NCBI GenBank assembly: GCA_014377785.1
Contig: JACMOZ010000150.1
Location: 1-47,702, forward strand
Reading direction: 5' to 3'
From: Aeromicrobium sp.
GTDB taxonomy: Bacteria; Actinomycetota; Actinomycetes; Propionibacteriales; Nocardioidaceae
Length of the DNA: 47,702 nucleotides
Every line of letters begins with the position of its first letter. The stretch's first letter is position 1. Positions 16,048 through 24,332 of the stretch are shown one piece after another. The notes beneath the pieces were generated by a model. It was given only the letters and a program-made list of their open reading frames with translations, ran no database searches and was not told the DNA's origin. The translations under genes were made by a program, and so were the position numbers.

Positions 16048-17205
16048 CTAGCGCAGCGCGTCGACCACGTCGTGATCGCCAACGTCGGCGGTCAGCTTAG
16101 TCAAATGGTGCCGCCCGTCCCCGAGCGTATGGTCAAGCGCCGTGAGCCTGCTCAGGTAATGCCCGACACTGTATTCGGCCGTCATGCCGATGCCGCCGTG
16201 CAGCTGGACCGCTTCCTGACCGATATGGCGGCTGGTGCGACTCACTATCAGCTTCGCCCGTGACGCGGCTTCGCTGATTTCCGCCGTTTGTACTGAACTT
16301 GTCGAAACGGCATCGAGCACGAGCGTCGCCCATGACGTCATGCTCTTGGCAAGCTCGAGCGAGACATACATGTCGGCTGCCCGGAATTTCAGCGCTTGGA
16401 ACGTGTTGAGCGTGACGCCGAATTGTTTACGCGTCTTGAGGTACGCCGTCGTCGTCTCCAGGGCAATCTCCATGGCGCCCACGGCCTCGTGGCAGTAGGC
16501 GATCTGGGCACGGGCAACGGCTTCTTCGATTGCGGCAGTCTGGTCGAGCCCTGCTTCGCCCAGCGGTGTCGCCGGTGTCTTGTCGAAAGTCACTCGGGCA
16601 GCACGTCCGCCGTCATGGGTTTTGTAGCCGTCGCGGGTGAGGCCACTGGCATCCGCTGCGACGGTGAAGAGCGCTGTGCCCTCGCCGACCTTGGCGGTGA
16701 CGACCAGCATGTCGGCCCGGGCTCCACCCAGGACGGGTTCCTTGACGCCGCTCAGGGTCCAGCGGCCATCCGACTCCGACGCCGTGACGGCCTGCGCTGC
16801 GACACTCCACCGTCCGGCCGGCTCGTTGCCGGCGAAGGCCGGGATGAGCGTTCCTTCGGCAATGGTCGGCAGGAGTTCGCCGCGCTGTTGGTCGGTACCG
16901 ACTGCCGAGATCAGCCCGCCCGCCAACACGATGGCCTCGATGAACGGTTCGGGGGCCAGCACGCGGCCAATTTCTTCGGCCACGATAGAAATTTCGACCG
17001 GGCCGGCGCCCATACCGCCGTCCTCCTCGGCAAAGGGCAGCCCGAGGACTCCCATTTCGGCGAGGCGTTGCCACGTGTCGGCCTTCCAGCCCGGATCTTT
17101 GCCGACAACAGCCCTTCGTGTCTCGGACGTCTCATACGCCTTGTTCAGGAGAGCGCGAACGGCATCGCGCAGTGCTTCTTGCTCAGTATCAAAAGTGAAA
17201 TCCAT
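16048..17205 (-). CDS. Acyl-CoA dehydrogenase, second subunit of a pair (FadE-like)
   Basis: This 385-residue flavoprotein would catalyse alpha,beta-dehydrogenation of an acyl-CoA. The acyl-CoA dehydrogenase fold is shown by the N-terminal helical domain (MDFTFDTEQEALRDAVR), GLPFAEEDGGMGAGPVE in the middle and the C-terminal block QLHGGIGMTAEYSVGHYLSRL (about 338-358). It lies six bases downstream of a second acyl-CoA dehydrogenase gene. In actinobacteria such adjacent pairs often form alpha2-beta2 heterotetramers for steroid or branched substrates; that assembly is inference here. Substrate chain length is not visible. Confidence 0.82.
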   Translation of the reverse strand: MDFTFDTEQEALRDAVRALLNKAYETSETRRAVVGKDPGWKADTWQRLAEMGVLGLPFAEEDGGMGAGPVEISIVAEEIGRVLAPEPFIEAIVLAGGLISAVGTDQQRGELLPTIAEGTLIPAFAGNEPAGRWSVAAQAVTASESDGRWTLSGVKEPVLGGARADMLVVTAKVGEGTALFTVAADASGLTRDGYKTHDGGRAARVTFDKTPATPLGEAGLDQTAAIEEAVARAQIAYCHEAVGAMEIALETTTAYLKTRKQFGVTLNTFQALKFRAADMYVSLELAKSMTSWATLVLDAVSTSSVQTAEISEAASRAKLIVSRTSRHIGQEAVQLHGGIGMTAEYSVGHYLSRLTALDHTLGDGRHHLTKLTADVGDHDVVDALR

Positions 17206-17211
17206 GTCAGC

Positions 17212-18387
17212 TCACAGTCCCAGAATCGTGCCGGCAACAATGGTGCGTTGCACTTCGTTGGAGCCGCCATAAATGGAGGCCTTGCGGTAATTGAGAAATT
17301 GCGGCGTGGCGACCTTCGTCCAGTCGGGCAGGTCCGAATCAGGGCCGGCGCCGGAGGCCAGAGACGCCGGACCGGCAAGGTCGACTATAAGTTCGGTGAC
17401 CGCTTGCTGAAGTTCGGTTCCGCGCAGTTTGAGCACCGAGGATGCCGGATGCGGCTTTCCGCCAGCGGAATTCGCCACCACTCTGAGGGCAGTGAGCTCG
17501 AGTGCCAACAGCTCATTCTCCAATTCGGTGATGTGTGCCGCGACCAACGGATCGTCGAGTAACGATGTTCCGCCGCTGCCGGCGCTCTGCGCGTAGGTCT
17601 TCGCCTGGGCGAGCAGCCTCTTCGTCGAGCCGACTGGTGCGACGCCGACGCGTTCGTTGCCGAGCAGGAACTTGGCGTAGTCCCAACCGTGGTTCTCCTC
17701 GCCGACAAGGTTTTCGATCGGGACGCGAACGTTGTCGAAAAACACTTCGTTGACCTCATAGCCGCCGTCGATCAGCTCGATCGGTCGCACCGTGAGGCCG
17801 GGTGACGTCATGTCGATGAGCAGGAAGGAAATGCCCTGCTGGCGCTTCGGCGCTTCGGGGTTCGTGCGGACGAGGCAGAAGATCCAGTCGCCGTATTGGC
17901 CAAGGGTTGTCCACGCCTTCTGCCCGTTGACGACATACTCGTCGCCTTCGCGTATGGCTGTGGTTCGCAGCGACGCGAGGTCGGAACCGGCCTCGGGCTC
18001 GGAGAATCCCTGTGACCACCAGATGTCGAGGTTGGCGGTCTTCGCCAGGAAGCGTTCCTTGATTGCCTGCGAACCAAAGGCTGCGATCACCGGCCCGACC
18101 ATCGAGGCGTTGAACGCGAGTGGGAGCGGGACCGAGGCGAGCTGCATTTCCTCATGCCAAATGTGGCGTTGCAGCGGCGTCCAGTCGCGGCCGCCCCATT
18201 CGACCGGCCAGTTGGGCACGGCAAGTCCTGCGCCGTTGAGAATTTGCTGGGTCTGGACTATGAGTTCCTTGCTCAGTTCGCGCCGGGCGGCGACGATGTC
18301 ACGCGTCGTTTGCGGAACCTGAGTGGTGAAGAACGTGCGCATCTCTTCACGGAATGCGGCGTCCTCCGGCGACAATTGCAACTTCAT
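17212..18387 (-). CDS. Acyl-CoA dehydrogenase, first subunit of a pair (FadE-like)
   Basis: This 391-residue acyl-CoA dehydrogenase begins MKLQLSPEDAAFREEMR. It carries WSQGFSEPEAGSDLASLRT (about 120-138, FAD/substrate contact), NGQKAWTTLGQYGDW (about 153-167) and the C-terminal YGGSNEVQRTIVAGTILGL. The ATG at 18387 follows AGGAG at eight bases. It is the first gene of a two-gene operon with the dehydrogenase at 16048. Upstream lie a TAGGAT -10 (18433-18438, minus strand) and a palindrome at 18441-18456, which suggests control by a TetR-type repressor of lipid or steroid catabolism. Confidence 0.85.
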   Translation of the reverse strand: MKLQLSPEDAAFREEMRTFFTTQVPQTTRDIVAARRELSKELIVQTQQILNGAGLAVPNWPVEWGGRDWTPLQRHIWHEEMQLASVPLPLAFNASMVGPVIAAFGSQAIKERFLAKTANLDIWWSQGFSEPEAGSDLASLRTTAIREGDEYVVNGQKAWTTLGQYGDWIFCLVRTNPEAPKRQQGISFLLIDMTSPGLTVRPIELIDGGYEVNEVFFDNVRVPIENLVGEENHGWDYAKFLLGNERVGVAPVGSTKRLLAQAKTYAQSAGSGGTSLLDDPLVAAHITELENELLALELTALRVVANSAGGKPHPASSVLKLRGTELQQAVTELIVDLAGPASLASGAGPDSDLPDWTKVATPQFLNYRKASIYGGSNEVQRTIVAGTILGL

Positions 18388-18440
18388 GTGTAGTAACTCC
18401 TGGGTGAAGGCGAGATGGCACCGAGTTTTCCGATCCTAGT

Positions 18441-18456
18441 GTTACCACGTGGTAGC
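18441..18456. promoter_or_regulatory. Palindromic operator between the dehydrogenase operon and the lipase gene
   Basis: GTTACCACGTGGTAGC contains the perfect 12-bp palindrome TACCACGTGGTA (18443-18454). It lies two bases upstream of the minus-strand -10 TAGGAT, so a bound protein would block that promoter and could also affect the divergent lipase gene. The size and symmetry fit a TetR-family site. No regulator is encoded beside it. Confidence 0.6.
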
Positions 18457-18510
18457 AATGTGACTGGCCGACCGGTGGCGGCTCTTCAGTATGGGGTCCA
18501 CGATGGTCAT

Positions 18511-19293
18511 GTGCTCGACACACTCTCTCCGCCGAGGCGCCGCCTGGCTCTGGTCGCCTTCGCCGCGGTCGTTGTTGCCGTGCTGGTCGTCGGCGGACTG
18601 GTCGTGCACGCGAGCCGAGTGGACGATGCGGTCGCTCAGGACCAACCAGGGCCCGTTCTCGTGGTTCCGGGCTATGGCGGAAGCCTGACTTCGCTGGCTC
18701 CGCTGACCGCGGAGCTCGAACGCGAGGGGCGGGACGTCGTGGTGGTGCGTGCGACTGGAGGCGGAACGGGCGACCTCCGGGTGCAGGCCAACCGGCTTGG
18801 TGACGCCGCGAAACAAGCCCTCGAACGCACTGGTGCGAGCTCGGTCGACGTGATTGGTTATTCGGCCGGTGGCGTGATCGCGCGACTGTGGGTCCGTGAC
18901 GGCGGAGGCGCCGGGTTGGCGCGGCGCGTGCTGACCCTCGGCTCACCCCATCACGGGACGGACCTTGCGGCCCTGGCCACCGAGGTTGCCGGCAGTTGTC
19001 CGTTGGCGTGCCAGCAACTCGGGCCCGACAGCGACTTGCTGCGTGCCCTCAACGCGGGCAATGAGACCCCCGCCGGGCCGATCTGGATCACTGTCCGTTC
19101 GAACGACGACCAAGTAGTCACGCCGACAGGGTCCGCCATGCTCGACGGCGCACTCAACCTGCTCATCCAGGACATCTGCTCCAGCGAGAAGACTCCGCAC
19201 TCCGGACTTCCGGGCGACCCCGTCGTGCTGGCTGTTTTGCCGGCCGTGCTCGGCTCCGGAGCGCCCCGTGCACCGCGAGAAGTCAACTGTTGA
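18511..19293 (+). CDS. Membrane-anchored or secreted lipase/esterase (alpha/beta hydrolase)
   Basis: This predicted 260-residue lipase resembles the LipA/EstA class 2 lipases. A basic start (PPRRRLALVAF) and a hydrophobic stretch (about 12-32) form a signal or anchor. Next come VVPGYGGS (about 51, oxyanion region), the nucleophile elbow GYSAGG (about 116) and GSPHHGTDLA, which is typical of lipases. Paired cysteines (SCPLACQQL) suggest an extracytoplasmic disulfide. The GTG at 18511 is chosen because the open frame further upstream (to 18415) would run through the palindromic operator; the ribosome site is weak, so the start is uncertain. The last 11 bases overlap the convergent permease gene. 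Confidence 0.7.
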   Translation: MLDTLSPPRRRLALVAFAAVVVAVLVVGGLVVHASRVDDAVAQDQPGPVLVVPGYGGSLTSLAPLTAELEREGRDVVVVRATGGGTGDLRVQANRLGDAAKQALERTGASSVDVIGYSAGGVIARLWVRDGGGAGLARRVLTLGSPHHGTDLAALATEVAGSCPLACQQLGPDSDLLRALNAGNETPAGPIWITVRSNDDQVVTPTGSAMLDGALNLLIQDICSSEKTPHSGLPGDPVVLAVLPAVLGSGAPRAPREVNC

Positions 19294-20098
19294 TGTCCTT
19301 CGTGCTGAAATTCGCCCACGCTGCCCCGACGAACACCACGAGATAGGCGAATTGGCTTGCGACGCCGTGGAGCACCCCGCTCCATCTGATCGGGTCGCGG
19401 AACAGGTCGACAAACGACAACCAATAGCGCGTCGGCAAGTATGGATGCAGCGCCTGGGCGGCGTCGAGACCGAGAAGGACCGTCGAGCCGATGAGGATGG
19501 CAACCGTGCCAAGTGCGGCGGAAATCGCCGAATCGGTGAGTGTCGACAGAAGCAAGGCGATGGCCGCGACGCCGAGCATCATGAGCGTCACATAGGCAAG
19601 GGCGAGGCCGGTGCGCTGGATCATCTGGGTTTGGCTGAGCGCTGTGCCGGACACGCTGCTCACGGTCCCCGACGGGTCTCCCTTGCCGAGCAGCAGTCGG
19701 CCCTCGACATACGCCGCTGCAGCCACGATCAGGACGGCGATCAACACGAACACGACAACACTCACGAGTTTGGCGACGAGCAGCCGAGTACGTCCTACCG
19801 GACGGATCAGCAGATAACGCAGAGTGCCGGTTTGGGCCTCGCCGGCGATAGCGTCGCCCGCGACGACGGCCACCGCGACTGGCAGGAAAAGGGGGAGGAC
19901 GATCCCGAGCGCGGCGAGCGGGAAAAGGGTGCCGTCGGTCAGTACTGCCGACAGGAACGGGGGGCCGGTGCCCGGCCGCGGGCCGAGGTCGGTGAGCGCG
20001 AGCAGCACCGCGACGAGGGCGGGCAGGGCGTTGAGCATGAGAATCGTGACCCAAGTGCGCGGCCGGCGCAGCATGTTGACGATCTCGACGCCGATCAT
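19283..20098 (-). CDS. ABC-2 type exporter permease
   Basis: This 271-residue permease has about six membrane helices and the pattern GEAQTGTLRYLLIRPVGRTRLLVAKL (about 84-109), the cytoplasmic coupling region of ABC-2 permeases. The start ATG at 20098 overlaps the stop of the ATPase gene (ATGA), which rules out the longer open frame to 20386. It is the last gene of a three-gene operon (LolA-like protein, ATPase, permease). The exported substrate is unknown. Confidence 0.8.
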   Translation of the reverse strand: MIGVEIVNMLRRPRTWVTILMLNALPALVAVLLALTDLGPRPGTGPPFLSAVLTDGTLFPLAALGIVLPLFLPVAVAVVAGDAIAGEAQTGTLRYLLIRPVGRTRLLVAKLVSVVVFVLIAVLIVAAAAYVEGRLLLGKGDPSGTVSSVSGTALSQTQMIQRTGLALAYVTLMMLGVAAIALLLSTLTDSAISAALGTVAILIGSTVLLGLDAAQALHPYLPTRYWLSFVDLFRDPIRWSGVLHGVASQFAYLVVFVGAAWANFSTKDINS

Positions 20099-20982
20099 GA
20101 GGACTCCGTCGCCTGCAGGACGACGTCCTCGAGACTGATGCGCAGTGGGCCGATCTCGCTCACCCGCACGCCACGGCCGACCAGCAGTGCATTGACCTCG
20201 ACGGCGTCGTTCCCCTCGACGATGAGCCGGCCATCGTCGACCGACTCCACCAGGCGACCGAGGATCTCGGCAGCGAGGGCTCCGTCGGGCGTGTGTACGA
20301 CCACGCGGCCGGTCGGCACTTGGAGCGTGTCCAGTTGTTCCTGAAGAACCAACCGGCCGCGGTCGAGAACCCCGACGCGCGTGCACATCTTCTCGATCTC
20401 GGCCAGCAAGTGGCTCGACAGGAAAATCGTCGTGCCGGAAGCATTGAGGTCCAGCAGCAATTTGCGGATTTCGCGGATGCCTTGCGGATCGAGGCCGTTG
20501 GTGGGCTCATCGAGCACCAGGAGCCGCGGGCGCCGCAGCAGTGCCAGGGCGAGGCCGAGCCGTTGGTGCATGCCGAGGGAATAGGTGCGCACCGGGCGGC
20601 GGTCCGAAGCGTCAAGCCCGACCTGCTCGAGCACCTCGGTGATCCTGGCGTCCCGGCCGCGCCGGCGGCTTCGGGCTCCGGCCGAGTCGAAGGTTGCAAG
20701 ATTGGCACGGCCGGACAGATGCGGGGAGGCAGCAGGCCCCTCGACCAGGGCCCCGACTTGGGGCAGCACCGAGCGACCGGAGGACGGCATCGACTCCCCG
20801 AGCAATTCGATGTCCCCCGATGTAGCCAGCACGAGGCCGAGCAGCATACGAACGGTAGTGGTCTTACCGGAGCCATTTGCGCCGAGGAAGCCATAGACAT
20901 CGCCTTCGCGTACGTCGAGGTCGATGCCGTCGACGGCGTGCACCGCACCGAACTGCTTGGAAAGCGACCGCGTCTGGATCAT
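20095..20982 (-). CDS. ABC exporter ATP-binding protein (DrrA/BcrA type)
   Basis: This 295-residue ATPase is of the DrrA/BcrA/CcmA type. It has Walker A GANGSGKTTT (about 33-42), signature YSLGMHQRLGLALAL (about 134), Walker B LLVLDEPTNGLDPQG (about 155) and the H-loop SSHLLAEIEKM. A C-terminal extension of about 80 residues follows, as in DrrA-type exporters. It starts by overlapping the stop of the LolA-like gene (ATGA) and overlaps the permease in the same way, so all three are translationally coupled. Confidence 0.85.
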   Translation of the reverse strand: MIQTRSLSKQFGAVHAVDGIDLDVREGDVYGFLGANGSGKTTTVRMLLGLVLATSGDIELLGESMPSSGRSVLPQVGALVEGPAASPHLSGRANLATFDSAGARSRRRGRDARITEVLEQVGLDASDRRPVRTYSLGMHQRLGLALALLRRPRLLVLDEPTNGLDPQGIREIRKLLLDLNASGTTIFLSSHLLAEIEKMCTRVGVLDRGRLVLQEQLDTLQVPTGRVVVHTPDGALAAEILGRLVESVDDGRLIVEGNDAVEVNALLVGRGVRVSEIGPLRISLEDVVLQATESS

Positions 20983-22073
20983 CGGAATGTCACCGTGTCT
21001 CTGAGCTCGGTGGAGGCCTGTTCGAGGGTTTTCGGCGTGACGGTGCCGGCGAGAAGGAAGATGCCGCGGCCCCGTTCCCTTGGCGTCAGCAGGACCGACA
21101 ACGGGCCAACCTTCAAGGCGGTGCCCGCATCAGTAGTGCTGGCGGTTGCGTCTTTAACGAGCTGGTTGCGGACCTGGTCGGAGAGATTTCGACGCAGCGG
21201 TATGAGGATGAATGCGGTCGGTCCGCTGCCGTAGACACCGACAGCGCCGAAGTCGGCCGCGTCGCCGTGGCGCTTGAGTCCGGCGAGCCCGTTGGGCAGA
21301 ACGAAGGGGGCAAAGGCGTTGGCGCCGGCCGCGACGTCGAGGGAGTTCTGACGTCGGATCTTGATTCCCGGCGGCGGGATGAACTCCGTCGTGCTTGGAT
21401 CCGGCTTTTTCAGGTCCACGGTGGTGAGTTCGGTCGTGACAATCGGTCGCGAGTCGGCGGCGTCGAATGCCTCGACCCGCAACGGCAGCCCGGATGCCGT
21501 GTCAGCCCATACGTCGACGTGGTCGATGGTCGACCTTGGATCGGACGGGTTGAGCCGGAGGCCGGCCGCGCTGAGCCCAGCTACACGCTTTGATGGCAAC
21601 CGCGACACTTCCGCGGCGGTAGCTCCTGAAAGCAACCGCTTGGCGAGACGGGAGGGGAGCAGATCTGAGGCATCGGGCAGCCGAACTGCCGAATAGGGAG
21701 TCATGGTGGCTGTCTCGGATTCGAAATTCCAACTGGTGGTGAGCGAGCCGTTGCGGATGAGGTCGGTCTCGCCGGTTTGACGTATTTTGTCGACCCGCCA
21801 ATGTGTGGGGTCGCGCCACCACACGCGCAGCGAGTTGTTGTCGCCGAGCAGTGCGGAGATGCCGCCGAAAGAGTTCGTCGCGGGGATCTTCAGCGTCCCA
21901 CGCGTTTTGACGGCGCCGGACCACGCGAGAGTGCTCGAATGGGCGATTTGCTGTCGCAGAGTGTTTGCGGATACGACCGAACTGCTCGCGGGAATCAGGC
22001 TGATGGCCACCGGCGTTGCGACGATCAGGGTGGCCCCGAACACCACGAGGAGCCACCGCCGCACGGGAGTCAT
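20979..22073 (-). CDS. Exported LolA/RseB-fold-like protein linked to an ABC exporter
   Basis: This 364-residue protein has an N-terminal signal anchor (RRWLLVVFGATLIVATPVAISL). The body resembles LolA/DUF2092-type lipid-binding folds: SLRVWWRDPTHWRVDKI (about 82-98), then HVDVWADTASGLPLRVEAFD (about 187-206), the paired strands seen in actinobacterial sigma-factor regulatory or lipoprotein-carrier-like proteins. Its gene is first in an operon with an ABC-2 exporter, so it may receive, or sense, the exported molecule outside the membrane. That link is inferred only from gene order. TACCGT lies seven bases and GAGG three bases before the ATG. Confidence 0.6.
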   Translation of the reverse strand: MTPVRRWLLVVFGATLIVATPVAISLIPASSSVVSANTLRQQIAHSSTLAWSGAVKTRGTLKIPATNSFGGISALLGDNNSLRVWWRDPTHWRVDKIRQTGETDLIRNGSLTTSWNFESETATMTPYSAVRLPDASDLLPSRLAKRLLSGATAAEVSRLPSKRVAGLSAAGLRLNPSDPRSTIDHVDVWADTASGLPLRVEAFDAADSRPIVTTELTTVDLKKPDPSTTEFIPPPGIKIRRQNSLDVAAGANAFAPFVLPNGLAGLKRHGDAADFGAVGVYGSGPTAFILIPLRRNLSDQVRNQLVKDATASTTDAGTALKVGPLSVLLTPRERGRGIFLLAGTVTPKTLEQASTELRDTVTFR

Positions 22074-22139
22074 TCCTCAAACGGTACGTCGGTGTGACCG
22101 TTGGGGCGCGCTGAACTATTTGTCAGCTGAATCGACCTT

Positions 22140-22919
22140 TTATGTTCTGGTGAGTTGTTGGGTGTGTCGTTGTCTGACGTTGTGGGTGGTTTGGCGGATG
22201 TGCCAGTTTTCGCGATGGGTGTCTTGTCGTTGGCGGTAAGCGGCCAGGAGGGGCCGGTTGTCGGTGTTGGTTGTGCCTCCCCTTGACCACCAGGTGGGGT
22301 GGTGCATTTCGAGGCGCGTGTTGTGACACCCCGGTGTTGCACATTGGCCACTTTGACGGGCGATGACCGCGCGGCGTTGTTTCAACGTGGCGAGGCGGTA
22401 GGACCGTCCGACGTCGAGGACATCAGTGTTGCCGCGTAGGAGGATCGCGGTCATATCGGAGCCGCAGGTGATGTAGCCCAAGAGTTGACCCCCGATGGAC
22501 CCGAACCCGGCGAGTTGAGCGGGTGTGCCGGCGTTGGCGTCGAGGGTGTTGGCGTCGACAATCACCGAGACGTGCGGGCGGATGCCTTTATCCGAGGGGA
22601 GCCCCGACTCAAGAATTCGGGTGATGAGTTCATCGAAACCGTCTATGCGTCGTTCGGAACCGGTGCGGTTGTCGTCCTCGTCCCGGGGTGCGCTGCTGGA
22701 GCCGAGAACAGCACTGAACTTCGCACCAATGGTGGTGGAAAGGAAACCGGTGACAACGGAGCCGCCGCAAAATAGGGCATAGCCGCGGGGGAAAAGCCGG
22801 CTGGGACGGCGTTGACCTGGAGGTCTTGCTTGTCCATGCCCTTGGCCCAGTCCTTGTCGAGCTCCTCGGGATAGATCGCATCACGCAGCGCACGGATGAC
22901 CCTGAATAAAAAGTGCAGT
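22140..22919 (-). pseudogene. Remnant of a DUF222-HNH endonuclease gene (13E12-type), truncated and frameshifted
   Basis: Reading the minus strand from 22919, one frame gives RALRDAIYPEELDKDWAKG and continues to about 22780. A second frame then picks up the same family with VTGFLSTTIGAKFSAVLG and SERRIDGFDELITRILESG, and runs to the HNH part CATPGCHNTRLEMHHPTWW. Together they follow the DUF222-then-HNH order, but with a frameshift between about 22800 and 22760. The N terminus is missing and a TGA stands just before the surviving part. The normal terminal CAYHH-type HNH residues are replaced by AAYRQRQ. The gene is almost certainly inactive. DUF222-HNH genes are dispersed, repeat-like genes in actinobacteria. 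Confidence 0.75.
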
Positions 22920-22931
22920 CAATACGGGAAA

Positions 22932-24248
22932 CTATTTCTTCGTATTCTTCCTGACCGCACGTGCCCGCAGGGGTCCGACGAGTCGGGGACCGGCCAGTCG
23001 ATGTTCGAGCCGGCGCGCTTCACGCTTGAGCGGCTGAGCGACATACTCACCCAGAATCACGCCCGATGACAAAGAAATCGCGACTGCTGCGGCCGTGACC
23101 AGGGCCAGTATTCCGTTGCTGTCGCCGGCGGCCATGAGGGACAGCGCGCGATAAATCGACAGGCCGGGAAGTAAGGGCACGATGCAGGAGACCACTATGA
23201 CAAGAGGTGGAACGCGCGCCCAGCCGGCTACCGAATAACTCACCACACCGATCGTGATGGCCGCGATGGCCGAAGCCCACGCCCGACCGAATCCCTGCTG
23301 CGTCATGAGGAAATAAATCGCCGAAGCAACGCCGCCGATCACCGCGATCGGAAGGAGTACCCGCGTCGGGGCATGCCCCGAAAAGGCGAAGCCCGAAGCG
23401 GCGAGGGCGGCACCGAAGATCATGACGGGCAGCTGCGACAACTCGGCGATGCCAGGTTCGAGCGCGATGTCGACACCGAGCACACTGCCCAATCCCAAGC
23501 CGCCACTGACGCCGACGATGATGCCCGCCGTTGCGATCATGACTTCGAGCAGCCGGGCGCCAGCGGTGATATAAAAACCGGTGAGTGCATCCTGAACCGC
23601 GCCGATGAAACCGAGGCCGGCCAACAGCATGACGATGCTGGCGGTGATGACCAGGGATGGATCGACGGCGACATCGGTGGCCGCGACGCCGATGGCGAGC
23701 AAGGTCGCGAGGAGTCCTCCGGCGACTTGTTGATAAAAGAATGGAAAGCGCCGCCGGTCCAGCAAGCGTTGCAGGACTTCGATGCCGGCCGCGGCGACCA
23801 GCGCGGTGAGGACGACGACCCAGTCACCACCGAGCAGGAGTGCGACGCCCGCTCCGATCGCTCCCCAACTCGCCGTGATGGCCCATCGCGGAGTGCGATG
23901 GCCCGAGGAGGCGATCTGGGCGAGTTGCGTACGGGCCTCATCGCGGCCGATCTTGCCCTGCAGCAAGGCCGTCACGAGCTGGTCCACCGCGGTCAGATCG
24001 TCGTAGTCGATGTCGCGCTGCGTCACATTCCGCGTCTGGGTCAACGCGGGTTCGTCAAAACTCGTCTGATGACTGATTGTCAGGCGCGTGAACGTCACGT
24101 CGACGGATGCGGCGCGGAGCCCGAGATAGTGCACGATCGAGCCCATGGTGGCCGATACATCGGGGGCGCCGGCACCGTTGGAAAGCAACATTTCACCCAC
24201 GCGCAGGGCGAAGTCGAGTGTCTTGTAGATCTCCTTCGTTTCGGCCAC
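22932..24248 (-). CDS. Threonine/serine exporter family protein (ThrE-like)
   Basis: This 438-residue membrane protein is of the ThrE family. The cytoplasmic N-terminal part (residues 1-125) contains the family pattern VGEMLLSNGAGAPDVSATM (about 17-35). About ten membrane helices follow, in two units corresponding to the ThrE and ThrE_2 domains. The second unit includes PPLVIVVSCIVPLLPGLSIYRAL (about 347-369). In Corynebacterium the homologue exports threonine and serine by proton antiport; related members take other substrates. The start is GTG at 24248. It is divergent from dnaX, 84 bases away. Confidence 0.82.
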   Translation of the reverse strand: MAETKEIYKTLDFALRVGEMLLSNGAGAPDVSATMGSIVHYLGLRAASVDVTFTRLTISHQTSFDEPALTQTRNVTQRDIDYDDLTAVDQLVTALLQGKIGRDEARTQLAQIASSGHRTPRWAITASWGAIGAGVALLLGGDWVVVLTALVAAAGIEVLQRLLDRRRFPFFYQQVAGGLLATLLAIGVAATDVAVDPSLVITASIVMLLAGLGFIGAVQDALTGFYITAGARLLEVMIATAGIIVGVSGGLGLGSVLGVDIALEPGIAELSQLPVMIFGAALAASGFAFSGHAPTRVLLPIAVIGGVASAIYFLMTQQGFGRAWASAIAAITIGVVSYSVAGWARVPPLVIVVSCIVPLLPGLSIYRALSLMAAGDSNGILALVTAAAVAISLSSGVILGEYVAQPLKREARRLEHRLAGPRLVGPLRARAVRKNTKK

Positions 24249-24320
24249 GTGACCATTGTGTCCACCCCGTCATACGCGTCCATCCCAGGCCTCGACATGG
24301 TCAATGTCAGGCGTCCTCGT

Positions 24321-24326
24321 TAGGGT
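24321..24326 (+). promoter_or_regulatory. -10 element of a leaderless dnaX promoter
   Basis: TAGGGT is followed by six bases and the GTG of dnaX at 24333. No Shine-Dalgarno is seen. The spacing is the same as before several other genes of the window. Confidence 0.4.
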
Positions 24327-24332
24327 TCATAC

